Below, in pieces: positions 42,098 to 51,504 of a stretch of DNA of 64,000 bases. Origin of the DNA: Ohtaekwangia kribbensis. GTDB lineage: Bacteria > Bacteroidota > Bacteroidia > Cytophagales > Cyclobacteriaceae. The stretch is taken from contig NZ_JBHTKA010000014.1 of assembly GCF_042676245.1 (NCBI RefSeq), positions 1-64,000 of the forward strand. Reading direction: 5' to 3'. Under the pieces are notes generated by a model that worked only from the letters and a program-made list of their open reading frames with translations, searched no databases and had not been told where the DNA came from. Each line of letters opens with the position of its first letter. Positions within the stretch are counted from its first letter, which is position 1. Position numbers and translations under genes: made by a program.

Positions 42098-44332
42098 TTA
42101 ATCGGGCATTACAGACGGTGCCGGAAAACTTACCGTGAATGTAGTGCCCAGCCCGGGTTTGCTGGCAACATCGATGGAACCATTCAGGGCATTAACCTGC
42201 GTACGCACCAGGTATAGTCCTAGCCCTTTGCCCTCTACATCGAGGTGAAAGCGTTGATACAGGGTAAATAATTTATTGCCAAATTGTTCGAGATCTATAC
42301 CCAAGCCATTGTCACGAACAAAGAATCCAACATGACCATTTGATTGAAAAGTTTTGATCTCAATAACGGCCGGCCGGTGGGGAGATCTATACTTGATAGC
42401 GTTCGATACCAGGTTGTAAAGTATGCTATAGAAATATGTTTTTATAGTAAAGAAATGCGAGTATGCCGAAAAATCAGTTCGTATTTCAATCTCACTACTA
42501 ATCAGTTGCAGTGCCAGTGTTTCCCGTATACTGGTATAGAGATCGGCTATATCAAGCCATTGTTTGGATTGATAGTGGTCACCGCGTATCTCCAATATCT
42601 TCGTCAGATCTTTGATAACTTCATTGAGTTTCGTTACAGATGTGAAGAGGTGATTGAGCAGTATATTCAGTTCCTGGTTTTCGATAGGTTGAAGTTCTAT
42701 CAGTTTGGAAAGTCCCATGATGGTAGCAACGGGTCCGCGAAGATTATGCGATGCTATAAAAGAAAACTGGAGCAGATCATTGTTGTGCATCACCAGTTGT
42801 TGCAAAAGTTTACTCTTCTCTTCTTCCTGTTTTTTACGTTGACTGATATCTTGTCCTATACCGATGATTGAATCATCCGATAGCGGAATCATACACCAAC
42901 TGATGTCAACCAAACCTGATGGTGCCTCAATTTTGAAATCGTGCCATTCTCCATCTCTGCTTCTGATAAATTCCAGTGTCTCTTTCGTGTTGAGCTTGCG
43001 TGGGAAGAACTGTTGCAGAATACGTTCTTTGCCTATATCTCCATCGGCCTGCTCAAATGTACTCTCCCAGAATTGATTGATGAAGTTTATATTTCTATGA
43101 ACATCAAACAATACAATGATCAATGGTAAATTATCAATCAGTCGTTGCAATGCTTCTTTTTGACGGATCAGTTCGTGCTCGGCTTTCTTTCGTAATGTTA
43201 TATCGGTGATAATTCCATCGAGTCGCACCGGTTTGCCGGTATAGTCTTTCGTCATCCATATTCTGCTGGTTACCCATTTTTGTTTTCGCTGCTTGCTCAG
43301 AATCATGTGTTCGATTTCTGTGTAAGATTTAGCAAGCAGTTGCTGATGCATGGCATCCGCTGTTCCTTCCGGATCATCCACAAGCATGCACTCTACCAAC
43401 AGGTTGTTCTCGTAAAACTCCTGTGCCGAGTATCCGAATATTTCTTCAGCAGCATTGTTTACAAAATCGATTTGTATCTCGCGCATACCGGTAAACTTTG
43501 CAGACCATACCATATCTTTCAGCGTGCTGAGTATACTGCTCAACTTCTGTTGACTTTGTCTTACCAGGTCGTTTGCCTGTTCCTGTATTTTCTCGTGTGC
43601 TGCCGACAGCTGATCATTCGTAGACAGTAATTCTTCGTTGGTGGTGATCAGTTCTTCATTGGTGCTGGCCAGTGCATGATTTGCTTCATCTAGCTGGCGC
43701 GTGCGTTCTATAATTTTTTCTTCGAGATTAACATTCAGTTCTTGAAGCTGGAGTTCAAACTTTACACGCTCGGTAACATTCTGCGATAAAATGAGTTCGG
43801 CTCGTTTGCCATTCCATTCCATAGCATACGAAGTTATCTGCACCCATATTAATGTACCGTCTTTCTTTACATGTCGCCATATACCCGAGCTATATACACC
43901 GCTCGGGATCCCGAGAATAGCCTGCTGTAGTTTCGGTATATCTTCAGCCGGTCGTATGTCGCGAATGGTTCGCGACAGAAATTCTTTTTCGGTATAGCCA
44001 TATTCACGCACGGCCGCTTCATTCACGGCGAGAAATGACAGGTTTTCCAAATCATATACCCACATAGGGTTGGGATTCTTCATGAAGAGTTTTTCGTACT
44101 CGGCTATTCTCCGCTGCAGCGTAACATGAAAGCTGTTCATCAGTATATATAAAAGCAGTCCGGAAACAAGTACAAAACTTATCCGCATCAGCACATTCAG
44201 TATCTTAACATCGTATCCCGATTCGTTCGTAAAATATGTGTTTAGTAATGCGGTGCTTCCGTAAATCCAGGCAATACCCAGCAGGGTATAGATTACAGTG
44301 ATTTTTAACGATTGCCCTGATTTTTTAAACAT
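42098..44332 (-). CDS. PAS-domain sensor histidine kinase
   Basis: The 744-aa kinase has two N-terminal membrane helices (about residues 10-28 and 48-68) with only a short loop between them. Three PAS domains follow, near 80-195 (NPNPMWVYDLENLSFLAVNE), 268-385 (DFVNNAAEEIFGYSAQEFYE) and 395-505. A coiled coil with TNEELITTNEELLSTNDQL links the first two. The dimerisation/H-box is IASHNLRGPVATIMGLSKL, a variant with HNLRGP, and the HATPase carries NLVSNAIKYRS, DNGLGID and GKGLGLYLV. The small external part suggests sensing inside the cell or within the membrane. No response regulator is adjacent. Confidence 0.92.
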   Translation of the reverse strand: MFKKSGQSLKITVIYTLLGIAWIYGSTALLNTYFTNESGYDVKILNVLMRISFVLVSGLLLYILMNSFHVTLQRRIAEYEKLFMKNPNPMWVYDLENLSFLAVNEAAVREYGYTEKEFLSRTIRDIRPAEDIPKLQQAILGIPSGVYSSGIWRHVKKDGTLIWVQITSYAMEWNGKRAELILSQNVTERVKFELQLQELNVNLEEKIIERTRQLDEANHALASTNEELITTNEELLSTNDQLSAAHEKIQEQANDLVRQSQQKLSSILSTLKDMVWSAKFTGMREIQIDFVNNAAEEIFGYSAQEFYENNLLVECMLVDDPEGTADAMHQQLLAKSYTEIEHMILSKQRKQKWVTSRIWMTKDYTGKPVRLDGIITDITLRKKAEHELIRQKEALQRLIDNLPLIIVLFDVHRNINFINQFWESTFEQADGDIGKERILQQFFPRKLNTKETLEFIRSRDGEWHDFKIEAPSGLVDISWCMIPLSDDSIIGIGQDISQRKKQEEEKSKLLQQLVMHNNDLLQFSFIASHNLRGPVATIMGLSKLIELQPIENQELNILLNHLFTSVTKLNEVIKDLTKILEIRGDHYQSKQWLDIADLYTSIRETLALQLISSEIEIRTDFSAYSHFFTIKTYFYSILYNLVSNAIKYRSPHRPAVIEIKTFQSNGHVGFFVRDNGLGIDLEQFGNKLFTLYQRFHLDVEGKGLGLYLVRTQVNALNGSIDVASKPGLGTTFTVSFPAPSVMPD

Positions 44333-44516
44333 CTTATTAAACGGTTTTTAAATCTGTAGCAGTGCGTGGGCTCACAACATTAGAAAAGTAACAAATTCTT
44401 CCTAATTTTTCCGGTGTCACGTTCCGATCCCTGAATTTCAGAAAACAAAAAAAATCGAAACTGTGCCTTATGGAAAATTTGTCCCACCTGCATCTTACTA
44501 AAAAATCAATCCAGAT

Positions 44517-46133
44517 ATGAATAAGACAATGTTATGGTTTCTGTTGCTGTTAAGTTTACGGTTGTCAGCACAACAAGTTAAAACCGTTGATTCCCGAATT
44601 AGTCACGTAACCGTATTTCTGAACAAGGCGCAGATAGAACGCGTAATTAAAACGCGTGTGGAGGCAGGTAAAACTGATCTGATTGTAACCGGCTTAACAT
44701 CGCAGCTCGATCCACAAAGTATACAAGTGGCCGGCAAGGGTAATTTTGTGATATTGGGTATTACACATCAGCAGAATTATCTGAGTGAACTGAATGTACC
44801 GGCTTCGCTGCGTATACTCAAGGATTCCCTGGAATATTTGCAAAAGCAGATAGCACTCGAGCAAAGTCAGAAAGAAATTCTGAACAAGGAAGAACAAATG
44901 CTTTTGAGCAACCAGAAGATTGGAGGCACCAACCAAAATCTGACGGTAGCAGAGTTGAAAGGCATGGCAGACTTTTATCGCGTACGCTTAAGCGAGATTG
45001 TAACAACACGCATGAAGCACGATGACAAGATTAAAAAGATAAACGAACGTGTTGTTAAACTACAGCGACAGATACAGGAACAGAACGAGCTATATGCACG
45101 CAACACAAGCGAAATTGTGATCAGCATTTCTGCGGATGCAGCATCTGCGGCAGACCTGCAAGTAAATTATATAGTAGCGAATGCCGGATGGTATCCGCAA
45201 TACGATCTGCGTGCAATCAACACAAAGAGCCCCGTGCAGTTGAGCTACAAAGCAAATGTATATCAGAGCACCGGTGAAGAATGGAAAAATGTAAAGCTTA
45301 AACTATCAACGGCAAATCCAAGCGAAGGAGGTTTAAAGCCTGAATTATATACCTGGTATCTTAATTTTGAAGAACCTGTTCTTTATAAAAGACTTAAAGG
45401 AAGAGCAGCCGGTGTAATGCTGGAATCAGCAGCACCTGCTATGGCAAAGGATAAAGCGGAAGAAGATGCGGAGGCTCTGAATGAAGTTACCACTACTGCC
45501 GACTATGTAAACACTATTCAAACATCACTCAACGCTGTTTTTGATATAGCCTTGCCCTATACCGTTGCTTCATCCAGCAAGCCAACATTGGTAGACATCA
45601 GCAAACATGATTTGAAGGCAACCTATCAATACTCCGTAGCGCCTAAACTGGATGCCGATGCCTTTTTGATGGCACAGGTTGTTGATTGGGAACAGCTGAG
45701 TTTATTACCGGGCGAAGCCAACGTTTTCTTTGAAGGTACATTTGTTGCTAAAACGTATCTCGATCCGAACAATATAAAAGATACATTAGCAGTATCGTTG
45801 GGTAGAGATAAGCGCATCGTGGTGAAACGTGAAAAGTTAAAAGACTATAACTCGCGTAAAACGATAGGATCAAATCAGCGTGAAAGTTTTGCATACGAGA
45901 TCTCCGTACGCAATACCAAAAACGAAGCCGTCAAAATTGTAGTGGAAGATCAGCTGCCGGTTTCTCAAAACAGTCAGATAGAAGTAACGTCTACCGATGC
46001 GGGCGGTGCGGGTTACAACAAAGACACCGGCAAGCTGATGTGGGAGTTGAATGTGCAGCCGAACGAAACCAAAAAGGTAACCTATAAATTCGAAGTAAAA
46101 TATCCGAAAGGCAAAATTATTCCCGGTTTATAA
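44517..46133 (+). CDS. DUF4139 (mucoidy inhibitor MuiA-like) exported protein
   Basis: The 538-aa protein has a signal peptide ending LRLSAQQ. The N-terminal DUF4140-type segment reads RISHVTVFLNKAQIERVIKT and ITGLTSQLDPQSI-like sequence. A coiled coil spans about residues 100-200, and the C-terminal DUF4139 part contains YIVANAGWYPQYDLRA, YKANVYQSTGEEWKNVKLKL and RKTIGSNQRESFAYEISVRN. The family includes MuiA-like proteins; the molecular role is not known. A Ser/Ala-rich loop in the middle carries RLKGRAAGVMLE. It is followed by a strong terminator. Confidence 0.88.
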   Translation: MNKTMLWFLLLLSLRLSAQQVKTVDSRISHVTVFLNKAQIERVIKTRVEAGKTDLIVTGLTSQLDPQSIQVAGKGNFVILGITHQQNYLSELNVPASLRILKDSLEYLQKQIALEQSQKEILNKEEQMLLSNQKIGGTNQNLTVAELKGMADFYRVRLSEIVTTRMKHDDKIKKINERVVKLQRQIQEQNELYARNTSEIVISISADAASAADLQVNYIVANAGWYPQYDLRAINTKSPVQLSYKANVYQSTGEEWKNVKLKLSTANPSEGGLKPELYTWYLNFEEPVLYKRLKGRAAGVMLESAAPAMAKDKAEEDAEALNEVTTTADYVNTIQTSLNAVFDIALPYTVASSSKPTLVDISKHDLKATYQYSVAPKLDADAFLMAQVVDWEQLSLLPGEANVFFEGTFVAKTYLDPNNIKDTLAVSLGRDKRIVVKREKLKDYNSRKTIGSNQRESFAYEISVRNTKNEAVKIVVEDQLPVSQNSQIEVTSTDAGGAGYNKDTGKLMWELNVQPNETKKVTYKFEVKYPKGKIIPGL

Positions 46134-46157
46134 GGTATAATTAAATTAACAAAAGCG

Positions 46158-46203
46158 ATCGGGCAGGGATGTTTATAACATCGCTGTCCGATTTCTTTTT
46201 TTG
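46158..46203 (+). terminator. Intrinsic terminator after the DUF4139 gene
   Basis: A 16-bp stem (46158-46173 with 46177-46192) has one mismatch, one G-T pair and a 3-base loop. It is followed by TTTC and then seven T. Confidence 0.92.
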
Positions 46204-46317
46204 CCCTATATAGTCTCAAAAAAAATGGTTTACTTTAGGTTGTAAAAGTGCCAGGGCTGATCTTCCCTCTAAGCAGTCCAACACGTTTTCTACTAACCTG
46301 ATCTGAATTTTACCCGT

Positions 46318-48321
46318 ATGCAGCAGTGGAGGCTAATCACTACTCTTCTTTTTCTCATCCTATCTCAATCTTTACTATCAGCCCAGGATCTTGATTCGTT
46401 AATGAACCTCAACGCTTTTACGAAAGAAAGTGACCTGCAAAAGTTATTGAATAAAAACGTAGGTGTATCTGCACAAAAGCTCTCATCACGTGAGACACCA
46501 GGCATCCTGAGTATAATTACCGCTGAAGAAATTCAGAACAGCGGTGCCCGCGATCTTACCGATGTGCTGCGCCTTGTGCCGGGCTTTGATGTTATGCAAG
46601 ACCTGCAGTTTGTAATGGGCATTGGTCTGCGCGGCAGTTGGGCCAACGAAGGGAAAGTATTGGTGATGATGGATGGACAACCCTTCAATGATTTATTATA
46701 CCAGTCTGTTGCTGTAGGAAATCGCTTCCCTATAGATGCTGTGGAACGGATTGAAATTATTCGCGGTCCGGGTTCTGCTATCTACGGAGGTTCTGCCGAG
46801 TATGGCGTTATCAATATAATTACCAAGGCAGCGGAGAGTCTCAACGGAGTTGCTATTTATGGTACGGGTGGTTTTCATGCTGATGCTACCGGGCGTACCA
46901 ATGCTGGTGTTATGGCTTCCCGAAAAACAGAATCACTGGCGTGGGATTTTTCTTTCTTTAAAGGTGCAGGTATTGTAAGCGATGATCAGCACCACGATGA
47001 CCCGATACAGAACGCCTACAATGGTAATACAAACTATATTAATCAGAATCTTGCGAAAGTTTCTACGGCCGATCCCATGAATATTAACCTCGGCCTGCGG
47101 TATAAAGATTTATACCTGCGTACGATGTATGATGAATTTAAAACGTCAGATCCGCAGGTAGATGTGTCATTCAAAAACTTCTTTGCAGATCTGCGCTACG
47201 CGTGGAAGATCAATGATAAATTCAAATTAACACCTCAACTGAAATTTACAGATCAGCGTCCATGGACATACGGTCCGAAGGAAAACAAGGACCCGGATTT
47301 TGAAGCACAGGCTACTCGCCTCTATGCGCAAGCGGATGGCGAGTACAACGCTTCACGCAAAACCAGTATAAATTTCGGTGCTATATATTTTCGCGATCAT
47401 GGAGATTATGAAACGGTGCTGAGCACGTTTGCCGGAGACCGTTCATTAACACTTTCCAATTACGCATTCTACGCGCAGGCATTATTCAAACATCGGTTGG
47501 CAAATGCTACCGTAGGATTTCGTTATGAAAAGAACAACCGCTACGGTGGCGCTTTTGTACCACGACTGGCTTTGACCAAGAAGATCGAAAACTTTCACTT
47601 CAAGGTTTTATATAGCCAGGCGTTTCGTGCGCCCTCACTGCAGAATATAAATATAGCGTTGAATGATAAGATCAAACCGGAGAAGTCTGACGTGTTTGAG
47701 TTGGAACTCGGCTATCAGTTTACTCCGGAGATGTTGCTGGCGGTAAACGCATTCAGCATCAGCACACGAAACGTTATGATCTACGGTTCGGAAGGTGAAG
47801 ACGAAACATTTCAGGAATGGTATGAAAACTCGCAGAAGAGTGGCAGTAAAGGTATAGAAGTAGTGTACAGCGTCCGCCAGAAAACATGGTATGCCCATCT
47901 TACATACTCGTTCAGTCAGGCTATCAAGAGCAATACAGTAGAAGTATATGAAGTAAGCCAGACCGATAGACAGTACGTTGGTTTTCCAACTCACAAGATT
48001 ACACTCAATACCAATTTTAACCTCACTTCGAAATTAAGCTTCAACCCAACGTTCATCTATGCAAGCAAGCGATATGCGTATACTGCGGTTGATGATGATG
48101 GCAACGCGATAAGCACAGCACTCGATCCGTATGTTGTGGCCAATGCATTTCTGAACTACAGAAATCTCCTCCCGGGATTAACAGCAGGTGTTGGTGCTTA
48201 TGATATACTCAATGAACGACCCGCTATACCGCAGGCATACAACGGTGGTTACGGACCTATACCGGGCCGCAGTCGCGAATATGTAGTTAAACTTTCGTAT
48301 CAGCTCAACTTTGCTAAATAA
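46318..48321 (+). CDS. TonB-dependent outer-membrane receptor
   Basis: The 667-aa receptor has a signal peptide (about 1-22). Its plug domain shows RETPGILSIITAEEIQNSGA, LTDVLRLVPGFDV and VERIEIIRGPGSAIYGGSAEYGVINIIT, and a 22-strand-type barrel fills the rest. It lacks the CarboxypepD_reg domain of SusC proteins, so it is a classical siderophore/vitamin-type or signalling receptor. The ligand is unknown. The YfiR-like gene starts 4 bp after its stop, which suggests a functional pair. Confidence 0.93.
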   Translation: MQQWRLITTLLFLILSQSLLSAQDLDSLMNLNAFTKESDLQKLLNKNVGVSAQKLSSRETPGILSIITAEEIQNSGARDLTDVLRLVPGFDVMQDLQFVMGIGLRGSWANEGKVLVMMDGQPFNDLLYQSVAVGNRFPIDAVERIEIIRGPGSAIYGGSAEYGVINIITKAAESLNGVAIYGTGGFHADATGRTNAGVMASRKTESLAWDFSFFKGAGIVSDDQHHDDPIQNAYNGNTNYINQNLAKVSTADPMNINLGLRYKDLYLRTMYDEFKTSDPQVDVSFKNFFADLRYAWKINDKFKLTPQLKFTDQRPWTYGPKENKDPDFEAQATRLYAQADGEYNASRKTSINFGAIYFRDHGDYETVLSTFAGDRSLTLSNYAFYAQALFKHRLANATVGFRYEKNNRYGGAFVPRLALTKKIENFHFKVLYSQAFRAPSLQNINIALNDKIKPEKSDVFELELGYQFTPEMLLAVNAFSISTRNVMIYGSEGEDETFQEWYENSQKSGSKGIEVVYSVRQKTWYAHLTYSFSQAIKSNTVEVYEVSQTDRQYVGFPTHKITLNTNFNLTSKLSFNPTFIYASKRYAYTAVDDDGNAISTALDPYVVANAFLNYRNLLPGLTAGVGAYDILNERPAIPQAYNGGYGPIPGRSREYVVKLSYQLNFAK

Positions 48322-48325
48322 GGAT

Positions 48326-48832
48326 ATGCGTCACGTTATACTTTCTATTATAGTTTTTGTGGTGATGGCAGTATCGGCTCATGCACAAACAACCAACTAC
48401 CAGGTATATTCATTGTTTGTTATCAACATCGCCAAGTATTCGTCATGGCCGGAACAGAATGGGGAATTGCACATCACTGTATTCGGCAAATCGAAGATCT
48501 ACGATGAGCTGCTGAAACAGAATGGTAAAAATGTAAACGGCCATATCGTAAAAGTAAGTCAGGCCGATAATGTAGATGCTATAGGCCAGTCGCAGATAGT
48601 ATATGTAGCCGATGGCAAGAGCAGTGCGCTGGATGATATACTCAAATTCACACAAGGTAAACCGGTGCTCATCATTGGCGAACGCGAAGGCTTATTCAAG
48701 AAAGGTGCTGGTTTCAGTTTTGTAGTAATGGAAAACAGCACGCTGCGTTTCGATATCAACAACACCGAATTGGACAAGCGACAGATCAAGGTTTCCAAGA
48801 GTCTGGCAGCACTGGCTAATCAGTCGATCTGA
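48326..48832 (+). CDS. YfiR-family (DUF4154) periplasmic protein
   Basis: The protein is 168 aa from the ATG at 48326, preceded by AAGGA. A TTG reading starts five codons earlier inside the receptor gene. The signal peptide ends SAHAQ. The YfiR/DUF4154 pattern is visible: YSLFVINIAKYSSWPEQNG, LHITVFGKSKIYDELL, SQIVYVADGKSSALDDIL, KPVLIIGEREGLFKKGAGFS and LRFDINNTELDKRQIKVSKS. In Pseudomonas YfiR represses the diguanylate cyclase YfiN from the periplasm. Here no cyclase is present; pairing with the receptor gene suggests a sensing role. Confidence 0.9.
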   Translation: MRHVILSIIVFVVMAVSAHAQTTNYQVYSLFVINIAKYSSWPEQNGELHITVFGKSKIYDELLKQNGKNVNGHIVKVSQADNVDAIGQSQIVYVADGKSSALDDILKFTQGKPVLIIGEREGLFKKGAGFSFVVMENSTLRFDINNTELDKRQIKVSKSLAALANQSI

Positions 48833-48867
48833 TTAGCACCGTGTAACGTTCCAGGAAATATAGTTTG

Positions 48868-49662
48868 TTATTGCAGTCTGATCAGGTACGATTTAGGCCA
48901 CAGCTTGCCGGTTAGCAACAGCGCTTTTGATTTGGGGTCGTAGGCTATACCATTTAACACATCGGCATTCGGATACATACTTCTGATTTCATTGCCGATG
49001 GGAGAAAAGTCGATTCTCCCTACAACCTTTCCGGTAGCCGGATCAATCTTCAGTATCCAGGTAGTTTCATACACATTGGCATATATATACCCGTTAATAT
49101 ACTCGAGCTCGTTCAGTTTCTTTACGCGTGTTCCGCCATCCATCACCGTTATTGTCTTTACAGGCTTAAGACTCGTAGTGTCCAGGTAGTACAATTTTTC
49201 GCTGCCATCGCTCATGATCAGATTTTTGTTGTCATGGGTAATGCCCCATCCCTCGGTATCATATTTGAATTCGCGAAGTTGCTGGTATGTTTTTGCATCG
49301 TACACAAAGCCAACTTTATTTTGCCACGTGAGCTGGTATATTTTATCATTCAACACCGTAATGCCTTCTCCGAAATACTGGCCCGGCAATGTTACTTTTT
49401 TATCGTGTTGTCCGGAGCCCGGATTTACTTCGGCAATCCACGACCGGTTATTCTGTCCGGTACTCTCCAGTATCTTGTTATCATAGATCGTTAAACCTTG
49501 AGTATATGCTTCTGCATTGTGTGGAAGGGTGCTGATTACGGTATAGTGCAACGACAGGCTGTCGCGCGTTGTTTTTACTTCACCGTCCTTTTTACCACCA
49601 CACGAAGAAGCTATCACACTAAAAAGAACAACGGTTAACAGCCTGAAAAAATAGGTTTTCAT
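48868..49662 (-). CDS. Glutaminyl-peptide cyclotransferase (lipoprotein)
   Basis: The 264-aa protein has a lipobox cysteine at residue 21 (VIASSC). The five-bladed propeller of the plant-type glutamine cyclotransferases follows: YTQGLTIYDNKILESTGQNN, YFGEGITVLNDKIYQLTWQN, GWGITHDNKNLIMSDGS, LNELEYINGYIYANVYETTW and NGIAYDPKSKALLLTGK. These enzymes convert N-terminal glutamine into pyroglutamate. Because Bacteroidota lipoproteins and secreted proteins often expose Gln after signal cleavage, the substrate is probably exported proteins. Confidence 0.92.
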   Translation of the reverse strand: MKTYFFRLLTVVLFSVIASSCGGKKDGEVKTTRDSLSLHYTVISTLPHNAEAYTQGLTIYDNKILESTGQNNRSWIAEVNPGSGQHDKKVTLPGQYFGEGITVLNDKIYQLTWQNKVGFVYDAKTYQQLREFKYDTEGWGITHDNKNLIMSDGSEKLYYLDTTSLKPVKTITVMDGGTRVKKLNELEYINGYIYANVYETTWILKIDPATGKVVGRIDFSPIGNEIRSMYPNADVLNGIAYDPKSKALLLTGKLWPKSYLIRLQ

Positions 49663-49785
49663 TGCAATTCATTGATTTACCTCGAAATGAAATAAAATTA
49701 TTGCTAATCCCCAACAGGAGTTTGCAACAAGGGTAGTATCTCTTTTAAAAGGTTCTTTTATCTTTACAAACAACCAGTTATAACC

Positions 49786-50751
49786 ATGATACATCCTGAA
49801 CTACTGAAGCAACCTGCTTCGAATATCCCTTACTTCCGGTATAGTCATGTAAGTATTATTCACCCCGATTTGTCGGGTCGTAAAATTGCAGGCATCGTTG
49901 TCTTCTTCCTGCTGCTATATTTTTCATCCATGCCCTTGCGGGCACAACAGACGGAAGCTATAAATTTTTATCTGACACCGTCTATATCTACCGAGCTGCT
50001 CAACAAGAATGGTGCATTTATTAAAGATTACCTGGAGAAAGAAACGGGCCTTGAGATTCGCATGACGATCCCGTCATCGTACGATGAAATGGTAGATTAC
50101 TTTGGAACCAGCAAATCGTGCTTCGCTATCATGAGTAGTCAGAGTTACGTGCTGGCCAATAAAAAACATGGTGCTGTTGTAAAGCTGCGCACGGTTCGTT
50201 TCGGTCACTCGGTATATTATGGACAGATTCTGACGCGTGCTTCTTCCGGTATAAAATCAATTAAGGATCTTCAGGGGAAAACAATTGCCTATACCGATGA
50301 ACTTTCAACCTCCGGTTATCTCTATCCGAAAAAGATGCTGGAGAAAAATAATGTGACGCCTTCCAAAGAAATTTTCGTTAAGAAGCATGATGAAGTTGTA
50401 AAGCTGGTATACGAAGGCAAGGTTGATGCGGGTGCCGCATTCTATTCGCCTCCTGCAACAGACGGTACACTGCGCGATGCCCGCTTACGGCTTAAGGATA
50501 AATATCCGGATGTAGAGCAGAAGGTAGTTACCCTGGTAAAAACGGATGCTATACCCAACGACCCGATTGTGTTCTCCAAAAACTTTAACCCCGAAGCTGC
50601 ACGTAAGCTATACGTTGCACTGGTAAAACTGGCGACAGAATCCAAAGGCAAACAAATGCTGCTAGAGCTTTACGGCTCAGAGGGATTTGTAAAAGCATCG
50701 GATGCTGATTACAATTCGCTTCGTGTGGTAATGGGCGTTGTATCGAACTGA
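49786..50751 (+). CDS. PhnD-like periplasmic binding protein
   Basis: The 321-aa reading belongs to the phosphate/phosphonate (PhnD) binding-protein family: FIKDYLEKETGLEIRMTIPS, GQILTRASSGIKSIKDLQGK, AYTDELSTSGYLYPKKML, AGAAFYSPPATDG and PNDPIVFSKNFNPEAARKL. The predicted signal peptide (KIAGIVVFFLLLYFSSMPLRAQ) begins about 33 residues into the ATG reading. An in-frame TTG at 49870 would start it directly, so the true start is uncertain. No ABC permease or ATPase is nearby. Orphan PhnD-like proteins are sometimes sensor inputs to kinases, so a signalling role is possible. Confidence 0.88.
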   Translation: MIHPELLKQPASNIPYFRYSHVSIIHPDLSGRKIAGIVVFFLLLYFSSMPLRAQQTEAINFYLTPSISTELLNKNGAFIKDYLEKETGLEIRMTIPSSYDEMVDYFGTSKSCFAIMSSQSYVLANKKHGAVVKLRTVRFGHSVYYGQILTRASSGIKSIKDLQGKTIAYTDELSTSGYLYPKKMLEKNNVTPSKEIFVKKHDEVVKLVYEGKVDAGAAFYSPPATDGTLRDARLRLKDKYPDVEQKVVTLVKTDAIPNDPIVFSKNFNPEAARKLYVALVKLATESKGKQMLLELYGSEGFVKASDADYNSLRVVMGVVSN

Positions 50752-50763
50752 AGAATATATGTA

Positions 50764-51504
50764 CTACCCGAACAACCCGTGTGTTGCCGCTACAAAGCTC
50801 CAGATCAGCAGCCAGTAGAATATAATAAACAGGATACGGATCAGCAGTGATTTCACGATCACCAACAGTATATTCCCCTGGTAAAACTGTTTATAGGCAA
50901 TGATCAGGTATACCTGAAATACAACACTGAATACAGCATCGTTTATGCCGATAGCGTGAGGTGCAAGCAGAAACGCGGGTATAAATACGAGTACACGAAG
51001 TATATTGGTCTCACCGATTACGAAGCAGTGAAGCACAAAGCTTTCGGCAAAGTTAAACCGCGAACGTTTAAAAAATATCCAGGCAAAGAATGCAAGCAGC
51101 GGTAGTATCAATACGAGGCCGAGTACTTTTCCATGGCCAACCATAAACTCCATGCTCTCGCGATAGTAGGGTAGTGGAGGTTGTCGTTTCGATTGCGGGT
51201 AAGTAAGGGCTTCGAAATATCCGGCCTTGAAACTTATAAGGGCCGATAGCGCAGTTGTAATAACAATGAAGCTTAACGGATTAAAATATTTTTTGCGTTT
51301 GCCTTCAACGTATTGCCGCGCTACAATACCGGGTTTGGTAACAAGGTCTTTCAGCAACAGTAAAAATCCTTTGTCAGCGTGCGTCAGTGCATGTATAAGT
51401 TCATGCGATAAATGCGGAACGGTGATCCGGTGCGTATCTATCTGCTGACCGCATGATGAACAAAATTTACCTTGCGTGGCTGCATCGCAGTTTTTACAAT
51501 TCAT
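50764..51504 (-). CDS. DUF3667 membrane protein with zinc ribbon
   Basis: The 246-aa protein starts with a four-cysteine zinc ribbon (CKNCDAATQGKFCSSCGQ, residues 3-20). The DUF3667 pattern HLSHELIHALTHADKGFL and TRPGIVARQYVEGKRKKYFNPL-like sequence follows (here VTKPGIVARQYVEGKRKKYF), then about five membrane helices. The family is widespread in Bacteroidota and has no known function. It overlaps kdsB by 11 bp on the same strand, so the two are probably co-expressed. Confidence 0.88.
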   Translation of the reverse strand: MNCKNCDAATQGKFCSSCGQQIDTHRITVPHLSHELIHALTHADKGFLLLLKDLVTKPGIVARQYVEGKRKKYFNPLSFIVITTALSALISFKAGYFEALTYPQSKRQPPLPYYRESMEFMVGHGKVLGLVLILPLLAFFAWIFFKRSRFNFAESFVLHCFVIGETNILRVLVFIPAFLLAPHAIGINDAVFSVVFQVYLIIAYKQFYQGNILLVIVKSLLIRILFIIFYWLLIWSFVAATHGLFG

